Source: Bacillus sp. MYb209 (lineage in GTDB: Bacteria; Bacillota; Bacilli; Bacillales; Bacillaceae_G). From it: a DNA stretch of 64,000 bases. The stretch lies in NCBI RefSeq assembly GCF_002975175.1, contig NZ_PCNZ01000001.1:186001-250000 (forward strand), written 5' to 3'. The first letter of the stretch is position 1, and each line of letters opens with the position of its first letter. The position numbers and the translations under genes are program-made. The notes under the pieces were generated by a model. The model ran no database searches. It had not been told where the DNA came from and was given only the letters and a program-made list of their open reading frames with translations. This document shows, piece after piece, positions 52,167 to 61,110 of this stretch.

Positions 52167-52282
52167 AATGACACTTTAATCAAAGTGGCTTTTACAAACA
52201 ACTATTTTCTAGTCTAACCTTACCTCTTCGCTTTCGATAAGTGTTGAAGTTAAAGTCGTACTGCCGGCAAATAGCCGATTAG
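52163..52282 (+). repeat. Degenerate bcr1-like element
   Basis: Starting ATAAAATGACACTTTAATCA, it matches the bcr1 5' end (ATAAAGTGAAACTTTAATCA) with substitutions and ends TACTGCCGGCAAATAGCCG, matching TACTGC...CAAATAGCGGG. The right flank (ATTAG) no longer repeats. This is an old, eroded insertion at the sspM stop codon. Confidence 0.65.
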
Positions 52283-52313
52283 AAAGTAATTTGTTGTAGA
52301 GCATATTACTTTT

Positions 52314-52359
52314 AATAAAGAAGTCCCGCCTTCATTTAAGAGGGCGGGACTTCTTTATT
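52314..52359 (-). terminator. Terminator of yppC
   Basis: Arms AATAAAGAAGTCCCGCC and GGCGGGACTTCTTTATT with a 12-base loop. Confidence 0.88.
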
Positions 52360-53446
52360 ATATCATGAACTCATCTATTCTTTTAACAAAACTACTTAAT
52401 ATAGAAAGAGTATGTATTTGCTCCCTCTTCTTTCTATACCATTCTGTTATATTAATTTCCCCCTTAGGTTTTTTAAGTAAAAATAATGAATCTATTTCCA
52501 ACCCTTCACTAAACCAATCTTTTTCAATTAATTTTTCATGAGTGACAATAGAATACACATCCCGAAGAGCCGGCGTACATGATTTTCTAATTCCCCTTAT
52601 ATTACATTCATAATCCATCCTTGATCCTGTATGTCTAGTTTGCACTGCAAATTTATAAAAAGAAGCCTTATACTTTGAATGAAATAATAACCAAGCTAAT
52701 TGCTTCCCCAGTTCTATACGTTTTTGCAACGTTTCAAATTGATAAACTGAAAATCCATACATTCCCCCTTCCACCATTGGAAAAATAACTGCACTAACGT
52801 GAAATATTTCTTGAAATTTGAATAGTGCAGTATCAAATACATGTTTTTGAAAGTATGCATTCTCGATTACTGGTTTTTGAATTTTATTTTGTTCATTAAT
52901 AATAAGCGCCGTCATAAGTCTATTTATATCCTTTTTCTTCCAAAATGCGACCCATTCTTTTTCCATAAAAATTGATATGTTGAAAAATTGTAACAAATGA
53001 AAGAGCGGCGCACATCTCTTTTTACTTTCCTCATACAGTAATAGTTGAGGAAATGCATCTAAAAAAATGAGCCAATTGGCTTTCTCATACAAAAGAAATA
53101 ATCGTCTCTTAACTGTTTGAGATAGAAGATTAGAATAATATTCTCCTTCTAAATCTGTCATGTTCCATCCCCCATTCCTTGAAACCATACTTGCTAAAAA
53201 AGACCACCTAATTTCTCTATTTCTCAAATAATATTCTTGGTAAGATTGTGTACGTGAAATATTATCTACGTTAGCTACATCCGTTCTCTCCTTAATATTA
53301 AGAACTATAGCTTTTTCCTCTTCTGTACAAAAAATATCATTACGGTTCTGTTTAATTTTTTCGTAATCATTCCATCGAAACATGAGTAAGTCACCATACC
53401 TTTCTTGAAAAAGGTCACATCTTTTTTCATTTTTTGATATAATCAC
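52358..53446 (-). CDS. yppC: YppC family protein (DUF2515)
   Basis: About 362 residues, probably from GTG at 53446, which lies close to AAAG with no strong ribosome site; the start is uncertain. It contains [40 protein letters not shown] and [19 protein letters not shown], typical of DUF2515. It is divergent from recU, as in B. subtilis yppC-recU. Function unknown, perhaps linked to recombination by position. Confidence 0.82.
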   Translation of the reverse strand: MIISKNEKRCDLFQERYGDLLMFRWNDYEKIKQNRNDIFCTEEEKAIVLNIKERTDVANVDNISRTQSYQEYYLRNREIRWSFLASMVSRNGGWNMTDLEGEYYSNLLSQTVKRRLFLLYEKANWLIFLDAFPQLLLYEESKKRCAPLFHLLQFFNISIFMEKEWVAFWKKKDINRLMTALIINEQNKIQKPVIENAYFQKHVFDTALFKFQEIFHVSAVIFPMVEGGMYGFSVYQFETLQKRIELGKQLAWLLFHSKYKASFYKFAVQTRHTGSRMDYECNIRGIRKSCTPALRDVYSIVTHEKLIEKDWFSEGLEIDSLFLLKKPKGEINITEWYRKKREQIHTLSILSSFVKRIDEFMI

Positions 53447-53486
53447 CTTTGTAAGTAATTCTTATCAAGTTGGGAGTGGACAAAAT

Positions 53487-54089
53487 ATGACCATTCGTTA
53501 CCCAAATGGAAAAAGGTACGATCAAGCTTCACAACCTCATAAAACACCAATAAAAAAACATACTTACAGTAATAGAGGTATGTCCCTTGAAGAGGAATTG
53601 AATGACACCAATCAATATTACTTAACCCATAATATTGCATGCGTACATAAAAAACCTACACCTCTTCAAATTGTAAAAGTAGATTACCCCGCTCGAAGTG
53701 CTGCAGTGGTAAAAGAAGCGTATTTCAAACAACCTTCTACAACAGATTACAACGGTGTATACAAAGGGAAATACATCGATTTTGAAGCGAAAGAAACTAA
53801 AAATAAAACCAGTTTTCCACTTCAAAACTTCCACCTTCATCAAATTGAACATATGAAGCAAGTAGTCGCTCATAATGGAATTGCATTTGTTATTATTAAA
53901 TTTACACTTTTTGATGAATTTTATTTATTAGATGCAAAACATATTATTGCATTTTGGAATCGTCAAAATACTGGTGGACGTAAATCGATTACAAAACAAG
54001 AAATAGAAGAGCATGGGGCTTTATTATCATGCGGTTATCACCCTCGGATTGATTATATCCGCGTACTAGACACGGTTTATTTTTCGTGA
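53487..54089 (+). CDS. recU: Holliday junction resolvase RecU
   Basis: The 200-residue protein has the resolvase core [20 protein letters not shown], with the catalytic Asp, Glu and Lys, and [17 protein letters not shown]. RecU cuts four-way DNA junctions, modulates RecA, and is essential for segregation; it precedes ponA as in B. subtilis. The gene lies 66 bases before ponA, probably one transcript. Confidence 0.95.
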   Translation: MTIRYPNGKRYDQASQPHKTPIKKHTYSNRGMSLEEELNDTNQYYLTHNIACVHKKPTPLQIVKVDYPARSAAVVKEAYFKQPSTTDYNGVYKGKYIDFEAKETKNKTSFPLQNFHLHQIEHMKQVVAHNGIAFVIIKFTLFDEFYLLDAKHIIAFWNRQNTGGRKSITKQEIEEHGALLSCGYHPRIDYIRVLDTVYFS

Positions 54090-54155
54090 TAGAGTCATCA
54101 CTAAGGCTCTTTTTTCGACTTTTGGGGGAGAGAATGAAAGGTAGGAGAAAGTATA

Positions 54156-56933
54156 ATGTCAGATAATTATCGTTCTCGTACAGAACGAAATCATGTAAAA
54201 AATCAAACGAAAGAAACTCATAAAGAAGAAAAGCCAAAGAAAAAAGGTTCCTTTTTCAAGAAATTCCTTATAGGTTGTCTACTTCTTGGTATCGTCGGCC
54301 TCGTAGCTGGCGTTTCGGCTTTCTTTGTTATGGTAAAGGACGCTCCGAAATTAGACAAATCAAAACTTGTCAATCCTTTATCAACAAAGTTTCTTGATAA
54401 AAACGGAAATTTCTTCTATGAATATGGTGCTGAAAAACGAACCCATGTTACATACGATCAAATTCCAAAAGTAGTGGAAAGTGCATTCCTTGCGACTGAG
54501 GATGCTCGTTTCTACGATCATAATGGAATTGATTTTAGACGTACTGGAATGGCGGTCATGGAAAATGTCACTGGTGGTTTTGGATCACAAGGTGGTAGTA
54601 CGATTACACAGCAAGTAGTTAAAAACTATTTTCTAACGATGGACAAAACTGCAAAAAGAAAAGTGCAGGAATGGTACTTATCTTATAAGTTAGAGCAACA
54701 GTATTCAAAACATGAAATTTTAGAAATGTACTTAAATAAGATTAACCTAGGTAATCGCTCTTATGGTATTTCAACAGCAGCTAAAAAATATTACGGCAAA
54801 GATTTAAAAGACATACAATTACATGAAGCTGCAATGCTCGCCGGTTTACCCCAAGGTCCTAACATTTATGATCCAACAAAAGAAGAAAACGTTGAGCGAG
54901 CAACGAAACGTCGTAATATTGTATTAACATTAATGAACCGACACGGGTATATAACGAAACAAGAAATGAATGACGCAATGCAAATCCCTGTAACACAAGG
55001 ACTTCTTCCATCTTCAGAAGTAACTGAAATGAAATACCAAGCATTTTTAGATGCAGTTGTAAAAGAAGTTGAAAAAGAAATTCCTGATGTAAATATCGGT
55101 TCAGATGGTTTAACAATCCAAACGACGCTTGATCTTGATACTCAAGACTATGCTGATAAAATAATGGATGGGGACCTCATCAAGTATCCAAACGATCAAT
55201 TCCAAGGATCATTCGTATTTATGGATACTCAATCTGGAGAAGTTCGAGCAATTGGCGCTGGTCGTAAAGAAAGTAAGTCTACTTTCAAAGGTCATAATAT
55301 GGCAATCGATTTAAAACGCCAAGTAGGTTCAACAATGAAGCCGATTTTCGACTATGGTCCAGCAATTGAGAACCTACAATGGTCTACGTATCATCAATTA
55401 AACGACTCAGAGTATACGTATTCCAACGGTAAAAAAATACGAAATGCAACAAATAGTTATAAAGGTGACGTTTCACTTCGTGAAGCATTGAAAAAATCAT
55501 TAAATATTCCGGCTTTAAAGACAGCTCAAGCAGTCGGTCTCAATAAGTCACAAGAATTTGCTGAAAATTTAGGAATGACATTTAAAGACGGCAAGGTATA
55601 TGAATCTACTGCAATCGGTAGTAATGACAGCTCTCCATTAGAAGTAGCTGGTGCATATGCAGCATTTGGGAATGACGGTGTTTATAATAAACCTCACTTC
55701 GTAAAAGAAGTTATCTTCCCAGATGGGAAAAAGAAAAACTTTAAGCCGAAAGAAAAACGTGCGATGCATGACTATACGGCCTACATGATTACTGATGTTC
55801 TTCGCGACGTAGTAAAACCTGGTTCTGGCGGTACAGGTCCGACAGCGTATGTTCCAGGAGTAGACGTAGCAGGTAAAACAGGAACACAAAACTTTGATGA
55901 ATCTGTTATTAAAAAATACGGTATTCCAGCAGATGCCAACAGAGATAGTTGGTTCGCAGGATATACACCACAATATACAATGGCTGTATGGACTGGTTAT
56001 GAAAAAGATAGCCCAGAAAATTACATTGGAGATCGTTCTACTAGAATTGCTCAGCAAATGTTCCAAACAATGATGAGCAAATTTGCTACGGATAAATCTC
56101 GTTTCGAGCGCCCTTCTTCTGTACAAGAATTAAATGGAGAACTGTACATTAAAGGTGCGAAAAAAGATGCAGTTAAAGAAATTAAAGTAGATTCGCCAAG
56201 CGGCCTTAATGTTGCTTTCGATGGCGCTAGCACAGTTACACTAAATTGGTCTGGACCATCAGAGGTTGATGCGTATGCTGCAAGCTATAAAGCTACTGAC
56301 GGTTCTAGTGGTAGCTTATCAGTTAGCGGTACGACAGCTACTCTTAGTGGTATTAAACCAGGTGTTACTTATAGCTTCTCTGTAGTAGCGAAAAAGGGTA
56401 CCGGAACAAGTCCTGCAGTTGGTGCATCCTTCACTGCGCCTGGCGGAACTCCAGATGCGAAAAAAGCTGACGAAGAAGCTAAGAAAAAAGCTGATGAAGA
56501 AGCCCAGAAAAAGGCCAATGAAGATAAACTAAAACAAGAAGAAGCTAAGAAAAAAGCTGACGAAGATCAGCGCAAACAACAAGAACAGCAACAAGAACAA
56601 CAACGTAAACAGCAAGAAGAAGCTCAAAAGAAAGCTGCTGACGAAGAGGCTAAGAAGAAGGCTGACGAAGAAGCTAAGAGAAAAGCTGACGAAGAAGCTA
56701 AGAGAAAAGCTGACGAAGAAGCTAGAAAAAAAGCTGACGAAGAAGCTAGAAAAAAAGCTGACGAAGAAGCTAGAAAAAAAGCTGACGAAGAAGCTAGAAA
56801 AAAAGCTGACGAAGAAGCTAGAAAAAAAGCTGACGAAGAAGCTAGAAAAAAAGCTGACGAAGAACAGCATCAACAGAATACCGGAGGAGATACACCTCAC
56901 GCAGACGGAAATGTTGTTACAACAGAGTCTTAA
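54156..56933 (+). CDS. ponA: Class A penicillin-binding protein 1 (PonA)
   Basis: The 925-residue protein has a basic cytoplasmic head (residues 1-35), one membrane helix (about 36-60), a GT51 glycosyltransferase domain (catalytic Glu115 in FLATEDARFYDH; GGSTITQQVVKN) and a transpeptidase domain with Ser392/Lys395 (GSTMK), SLN and AGKTGTQN. A fibronectin III-like domain (about 680-765) follows. The tail of about 150 residues is highly charged, with KKADEEA repeats. It makes and cross-links septal and lateral peptidoglycan; GpsB (in this window) guides it. Confidence 0.96.
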   Translation: MSDNYRSRTERNHVKNQTKETHKEEKPKKKGSFFKKFLIGCLLLGIVGLVAGVSAFFVMVKDAPKLDKSKLVNPLSTKFLDKNGNFFYEYGAEKRTHVTYDQIPKVVESAFLATEDARFYDHNGIDFRRTGMAVMENVTGGFGSQGGSTITQQVVKNYFLTMDKTAKRKVQEWYLSYKLEQQYSKHEILEMYLNKINLGNRSYGISTAAKKYYGKDLKDIQLHEAAMLAGLPQGPNIYDPTKEENVERATKRRNIVLTLMNRHGYITKQEMNDAMQIPVTQGLLPSSEVTEMKYQAFLDAVVKEVEKEIPDVNIGSDGLTIQTTLDLDTQDYADKIMDGDLIKYPNDQFQGSFVFMDTQSGEVRAIGAGRKESKSTFKGHNMAIDLKRQVGSTMKPIFDYGPAIENLQWSTYHQLNDSEYTYSNGKKIRNATNSYKGDVSLREALKKSLNIPALKTAQAVGLNKSQEFAENLGMTFKDGKVYESTAIGSNDSSPLEVAGAYAAFGNDGVYNKPHFVKEVIFPDGKKKNFKPKEKRAMHDYTAYMITDVLRDVVKPGSGGTGPTAYVPGVDVAGKTGTQNFDESVIKKYGIPADANRDSWFAGYTPQYTMAVWTGYEKDSPENYIGDRSTRIAQQMFQTMMSKFATDKSRFERPSSVQELNGELYIKGAKKDAVKEIKVDSPSGLNVAFDGASTVTLNWSGPSEVDAYAASYKATDGSSGSLSVSGTTATLSGIKPGVTYSFSVVAKKGTGTSPAVGASFTAPGGTPDAKKADEEAKKKADEEAQKKANEDKLKQEEAKKKADEDQRKQQEQQQEQQRKQQEEAQKKAADEEAKKKADEEAKRKADEEAKRKADEEARKKADEEARKKADEEARKKADEEARKKADEEARKKADEEARKKADEEQHQQNTGGDTPHADGNVVTTES
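56640..56868 (+). repeat. 24-bp repeats coding the charged PonA tail
   Basis: An 8-residue unit RKKADEEA (24 bases) recurs six times exactly in 56720-56868, with looser copies (KRKADEEA) before it. The codon pattern is nearly identical between copies, so copy number probably changes by slippage or recombination. Confidence 0.9.
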
Positions 56934-56938
56934 TAAAC

Positions 56939-56983
56939 AAAAAAGAAGTCGGTTTCTCTTAACGAGAAACTGACTTCTTTTTT
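56939..56983. terminator. Bidirectional terminator ponA/ypoC
   Basis: Twenty-base arms (AAAAAAGAAGTCGGTTTCTC and near complement) between convergent genes. Confidence 0.92.
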
Positions 56984-57477
56984 GTTATCATTTTCTTTAC
57001 ATATAGCTTTTCTATTTCGATATACAACTGTGCTAATTGAATATATGAATGGTAATTACTCGGTTTCTTTATAATAAATGAATATCGCTCCATAAAATTA
57101 ACAGGTTGTACTTCCAATTTATTCGTATTTACTTGCATCTCATTCAAACTATGAACAGGCTGCTCATTTAACCAATATATAACCGATAGAAAGTGAGCTG
57201 CAAAAAGAATCATCGGACCCTCAGCTTCTTGTTTTTTTCTGTTTCGAAATAGTGTAGCAATTTCTTCATGCTTGCTTTTCCATATATTTAACACCGCTGG
57301 AATACTTGTTTCAATTTCATTCCATGGCTCATATTGTCTTTCAATATCAAATATAAAGTAAGTATTTTGTATTATTTCTTCAAAAGATTGGTCTGTGTAA
57401 TACGTAATCGAATTTGCACTCTCTTTAAAAAATGGTACGCACCGAAACTCTTTCGGTATTTCTATAACTCGCTCCAT
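56959..57477 (-). CDS. ypoC: YpoC family protein
   Basis: The 172-residue protein has RVIEIPKEFRCVPFFKESAN, YYTDQSFEEIIQNTYFIFDI and NFMERYSFIIKKPSNYHSYI, typical of YpoC. It follows nth with a three-base gap, so it is in the dnaD-nth operon. Function unknown. Confidence 0.88.
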   Translation of the reverse strand: MERVIEIPKEFRCVPFFKESANSITYYTDQSFEEIIQNTYFIFDIERQYEPWNEIETSIPAVLNIWKSKHEEIATLFRNRKKQEAEGPMILFAAHFLSVIYWLNEQPVHSLNEMQVNTNKLEVQPVNFMERYSFIIKKPSNYHSYIQLAQLYIEIEKLYVKKMITKKKSVSR

Positions 57478-57480
57478 CCT

Positions 57481-58128
57481 TTATTTCCCCTTCATTCGTT
57501 TCTTTCCTTCGCGACATATTTCTAGTAATCGACACTCTTCACATTGTGGTCGCTGCGCCTTACAGTGATAACGTCCGAAGAAAATCATACGGTGGTGTGT
57601 AACTCCCCACTCATCCATTGGAATTTTCTTCATCAATGTCTTTTCCACTTCTAACACTGAATCTTTCCATCTACAAATTGCTAACCGTTTACTCACTCTC
57701 TCTACATGAGTATCAACAGCAATCGCTGGAATCCCAAACGCTACCGAAACAACTACATTCGCTGTCTTTCTCCCTACTCCTGGTAATTTCGTCAGCTCGT
57801 CACGGTCTTCTGGAACTTTCCCATTATAATCATCTAGCAACATCTGGCACAATTTTTGAATGTTTTTCGCCTTATTTCTAAACAATCCAATGGAACGTAT
57901 ATCTTGTTGTAATTCTTCTAAAGACACACTTAAATAATCTTCTGGTGTTTTATATTTTTGGAATAAGTTTTTCGTCACTTTATTCACAAGTGCATCTGTA
58001 CATTGCGCAGATAATGCCACTGCGATTACAAGTTCAAATGGATTATCATGAATTAATTCACAATGCGCTTCTGGATACATATCCGCCATTGTATCTAAAC
58101 AAGAGCGAATTTGCGTTTTATTCAACAT
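57481..58128 (-). CDS. nth: Endonuclease III (Nth)
   Basis: The 215-residue protein has the helix-hairpin-helix LPGVGRKTANVV with catalytic Lys121, Asp139 in AVDTHVERVSKR, and the 4Fe-4S cluster cysteines Cys189-x6-Cys196-x2-Cys199-x5-Cys205. It is a DNA glycosylase/AP lyase that removes oxidised pyrimidines. It lies 15 bases after dnaD, in the same operon. Confidence 0.96.
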   Translation of the reverse strand: MLNKTQIRSCLDTMADMYPEAHCELIHDNPFELVIAVALSAQCTDALVNKVTKNLFQKYKTPEDYLSVSLEELQQDIRSIGLFRNKAKNIQKLCQMLLDDYNGKVPEDRDELTKLPGVGRKTANVVVSVAFGIPAIAVDTHVERVSKRLAICRWKDSVLEVEKTLMKKIPMDEWGVTHHRMIFFGRYHCKAQRPQCEECRLLEICREGKKRMKGK

Positions 58129-58143
58129 GTCTTTCCTCCTACA

Positions 58144-58851
58144 TTACTGCTCCAACCAATTGTAAAAAGGCACTTTCCCAGTAAATTTTGTTTCTTGTTT
58201 TGTTGTTTGTTGTGTACGTTGTTGATTCGCTCTAAATTTTTGGCCTTGATTTTGCGCTTGCTCTACCGTTTTAATTCCGTTCTTTTTCCACTCAAATAAA
58301 ATACGATCAATATACCGGAAATTAAGTTTACCACTCATAACAGCTTCTCGAAGAGCCGCTTGAATTAAATTCGGATGATGTTGATCTTGATCTTCCCACA
58401 TTCCTAATGTTTCACATTCAAACGGTGAGAGCGGTCTTCCAAATTCTTTTTCAAATACTGTATATAAATTTACTTGAAGTTTCTTTTTTTCTTTCTGTTC
58501 TTCCTCTATTGATTCATCCATTAAAAAATGCAATATTTTTTCCCAAAGTGGTTGTAAAGAATAACTTTCACACATCATCGCTTCTGATCTGTGTCCACCT
58601 TCTAGCGCTAAAAAACCTTTTTGGATTAATGTCTGAATCACTTCCATACATTTCATTTCTGTTATCGTCATCCGCTCTGAAATCTCTGAAGGAGTCGGGA
58701 ACGAATTACCTGATTCTAAAAATGTGTGTACATGAAGTACCACCATAAATTCCGTTTCATTTAATCCTAGCTTTTTATAATGCATCATAAGCAATTTAGG
58801 AATTGCTATGCTTCCCTGTTCAAGCCATTGTAACATCATTTTCTTTTTCAT
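58144..58851 (-). CDS. dnaD: Replication initiation protein DnaD
   Basis: The product has 235 residues from the ATG at 58851, seven bases after GAGGTG (B. subtilis DnaD about 232). The N-terminal winged helix (MLQWLEQGSIAIPKLLMMHY) and the C-terminal DDBH domain (FEKEFGRPLSPFECETLGMW) are both visible. DnaD helps load the helicase during DnaA-dependent initiation and PriA-dependent restart. Operon with nth and ypoC. Confidence 0.95.
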   Translation of the reverse strand: MKKKMMLQWLEQGSIAIPKLLMMHYKKLGLNETEFMVVLHVHTFLESGNSFPTPSEISERMTITEMKCMEVIQTLIQKGFLALEGGHRSEAMMCESYSLQPLWEKILHFLMDESIEEEQKEKKKLQVNLYTVFEKEFGRPLSPFECETLGMWEDQDQHHPNLIQAALREAVMSGKLNFRYIDRILFEWKKNGIKTVEQAQNQGQKFRANQQRTQQTTKQETKFTGKVPFYNWLEQ

Positions 58852-58915
58852 CACCAAACACCTCGTTCTCTAGTATAACACACCTTCAGCCATTTCTATT
58901 TGCCACAATTCGTCA

Positions 58916-58943
58916 AAAAAACCTCCCTATATATAGGGAGGTT
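58916..58943 (-). terminator. Terminator of aspB
   Basis: Stem AACCTCCCTAT / ATAGGGAGGTT; the minus strand ends in TTTTTT. In B. subtilis asnS lies between aspB and dnaD; it is absent here. Confidence 0.85.
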
Positions 58944-58972
58944 ACTTGCCATTTACTACAAAAAACAGAAGA

Positions 58973-60160
58973 TTACGCCTGTACTTTGCTTTTCATGAAC
59001 GTATGAATTCGTTCTAATGCTTTCTCTACTTGCTCAAGAGATGTCGCATACGATAATCGAACGTTATTCGGTGCACCAAATCCTGTACCTGGAACAAGAG
59101 CTACTTTTTCCTCTTCTAATAATGCTTTTGCCCACTCATCAACTGTATCATACCCAGCTAACGCTACGGCTTCTTTTACATTTGGGAATAAGTAAAAAGC
59201 ACCTTGTGGTTTGATACAAGTGAAACCCGGAATTTGAATTAATTTATCATAAATAATGTTCAATCTTTCTTCAAACGCTTGACGCATTGTTTCTACAGGT
59301 TCTTGTGAGCCTGCATACGCAGCAATTGCACCGTATTGAGCAATTGAAGTAGGGTTTGACGTACTATGACTCGCTAAGTTCGTCATCGCTTTAATAAGCT
59401 GCTTATTTCCTGCTGCATATCCAATGCGCCATCCTGTCATAGAATGTGATTTAGATACACCATTAATAATAAGTGTTTGTTCTTTTAATGCATTAGAAAG
59501 CTGGGCAATTGAAGTATATTCTGCGTCACCATAAATCAATTTTTCATAAATTTCATCAGAAACGATTAAGATATCATGTTCTAAACATACTTCTCCAAGC
59601 TGTTGTAATTCCTCTTTGCTGTAAATCATTCCTGTTGGATTGCTCGGTGAATTAATAATAACTGCTCTCGTCTTCTCTGTAATTGCCTCACGTAGCTGCT
59701 CAGCTGTAATTTTGTACTCATTGCCTTCTAAACCTTCTACATAAACCGGCTTACCGCCAGCAAGCTTTACTTGTTCAGGGTAGCTTACCCAGTAAGGAGT
59801 TGGAATGATAACTTCATCTCCTTCATCAAGTAATACTTGGAATAAAGTATATAATGCATGTTTTGCACCATTACATACAATAATTTCAGATGGATCATAC
59901 GCTATTCCTTGATCGCGAGTAAATTTCTTAACGATTTCTAGTTTTAACGCTTGTAATCCACCTGTTGGTGTATACTTCGTATGTCCTTCTAACATCGCTT
60001 TATGTGCAGCATCCATAATATGTTCTGGTGTATTAAAGTCAGGTTCTCCTGCCCCTAATCCAATTACATCATGACCTTCTGCTTTTAATGCTTGTGCCTT
60101 TGCTGTAATTTCTAAAGTTGAAGACGGTGTTAAAGCAGCTACTCGCTTTGCTAATTTCAT
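58973..60160 (-). CDS. aspB: Aspartate aminotransferase AspB
   Basis: The 395-residue class I/II aminotransferase has Lys237 in GVSKSHSMTGWRIGY as the PLP Schiff base, NSPSNPTG near 170 and SDEIYEKLIYG near 201 (Asp202 pairs with the pyridine ring). It interconverts aspartate and 2-oxoglutarate with oxaloacetate and glutamate. AAGGGGGAA-like site before the ATG. It follows ypmB-ypmA on the same strand, as in B. subtilis. Confidence 0.94.
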   Translation of the reverse strand: MKLAKRVAALTPSSTLEITAKAQALKAEGHDVIGLGAGEPDFNTPEHIMDAAHKAMLEGHTKYTPTGGLQALKLEIVKKFTRDQGIAYDPSEIIVCNGAKHALYTLFQVLLDEGDEVIIPTPYWVSYPEQVKLAGGKPVYVEGLEGNEYKITAEQLREAITEKTRAVIINSPSNPTGMIYSKEELQQLGEVCLEHDILIVSDEIYEKLIYGDAEYTSIAQLSNALKEQTLIINGVSKSHSMTGWRIGYAAGNKQLIKAMTNLASHSTSNPTSIAQYGAIAAYAGSQEPVETMRQAFEERLNIIYDKLIQIPGFTCIKPQGAFYLFPNVKEAVALAGYDTVDEWAKALLEEEKVALVPGTGFGAPNNVRLSYATSLEQVEKALERIHTFMKSKVQA

Positions 60161-60178
60161 TTGTAGTTCCCCCTACAT

Positions 60179-60682
60179 CTATTTTTCAATGCTATATCGT
60201 TTTAAAAACTTACCATCTTGAAACGCAAGATTGTAGTAACTATAACGATTGTCATCATCAATATATGTAACTTCCCATAATGGTACATCTTTTTCAAAGC
60301 CTAATTTCACTTTCAGAATTTCTTTCGGCTTTCTTTTTGATTCCTTACTTTCATTGCCGACTTGTTCTATTGTTCTTTGTATAGCCTCTTTTTCAGAAAT
60401 ACCTTCGCTCTTTTTCCTTACTACAGTATCCCCTTTTTTCTCAGGCACCCAAACGATAAGTTGTTCTCCTTTTTCATCTGTACCTTGTACGATTGTATAT
60501 GAAGATTCTCCGTTATAATAATCCACAGATTTCACATTTGTAAGTTTTGCTTTTTCTTTTGCAATTTCTACAGACTTTGACTCTTTTGGAATTTTCTTTT
60601 CCATTGCTTTATTATAAACATACGCCCCATATATTCCGCTAGCAACGATTACGATAATGATTGCAAAGATCCACTTTTTCAT
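60179..60682 (-). CDS. ypmB: YpmB family protein (DUF5590, PepSY-like)
   Basis: The 167-residue protein has an N-terminal membrane helix (KWIFAIIIVIVASGIYGAYV) followed by an extracytoplasmic DUF5590/PepSY-type domain (EISEKEAIQRTIEQVGNE, WEVTYIDDDNRYSYYNLAFQ). Function unknown. It overlaps the end of ypmA by spacing and is in the ypmA-ypmB-aspB operon. Confidence 0.87.
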   Translation of the reverse strand: MKKWIFAIIIVIVASGIYGAYVYNKAMEKKIPKESKSVEIAKEKAKLTNVKSVDYYNGESSYTIVQGTDEKGEQLIVWVPEKKGDTVVRKKSEGISEKEAIQRTIEQVGNESKESKRKPKEILKVKLGFEKDVPLWEVTYIDDDNRYSYYNLAFQDGKFLKRYSIEK

Positions 60683-60689
60683 TGAATCA

Positions 60690-60860
60690 CTACGTTCTGT
60701 AAATCGTAAATACAGCTATTTCTTTATCTTTTTCGTCTAATGCTAATCCGAACATGAGGTCCTGCTCTTTTAACGTACGATTCAAGCTATCAACAATTTT
60801 ATACAAGTCAGACGAATATTTAATACGCGTCGTTGATAGGACTTCGATTTTCTTATCCAT
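60690..60860 (-). CDS. ypmA: YpmA family small protein (DUF4264)
   Basis: A 56-residue frame from the ATG at 60860, nine bases after GGAGG, reads MDKKIEVLSTTRIKYSSDLY and ends LALDEKDKEIAVFTIYRT. This is the YpmA/DUF4264 pattern, and it lies just ahead of ypmB as in B. subtilis. It is easily missed because it is short. Function unknown. Confidence 0.85.
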   Translation of the reverse strand: MDKKIEVLSTTRIKYSSDLYKIVDSLNRTLKEQDLMFGLALDEKDKEIAVFTIYRT

Positions 60861-61060
60861 GAAAAAACTCCTCCGTTACACAAAAATTTCTAATTATAGA
60901 AGAACGCAATGCGGTTACAATAAGAGTACATTCTTTACAACCCCTGCTTCATCACCCATCTATTATAGCAGGACATGTACAGCAAAAAAAGGTTTCAAAT
61001 CGAAAAGCAATATATTTTATATACAAGAAGTAAGAAAAATAAAATTCCTCCTACCCACAT

Positions 61061-61100
61061 TTTTTACGCCTGAAGTTTAAATGTACTTCAGGCGTATTTT
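61061..61100 (-). terminator. Terminator of the dinG-like gene
   Basis: Stem TACGCCTGAAGT / ACTTCAGGCGTA with a TTAAATGT-type loop and T-runs on both sides. Confidence 0.88.
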
Positions 61101-61110
61101 TCTTCCAATT

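Noticed and set aside
56529-56900. 123-codon Phe/Ser-rich open frame on the minus strand
   Set aside because: It is the antisense of the KKADEEA repeat in ponA, open only because of the repeat composition.
60861-61060. Small gene between ypmA and the dinG terminator
   Set aside because: Frames are short, lack ribosome sites, and the region is low-complexity AT-rich; I see nothing to support a gene.
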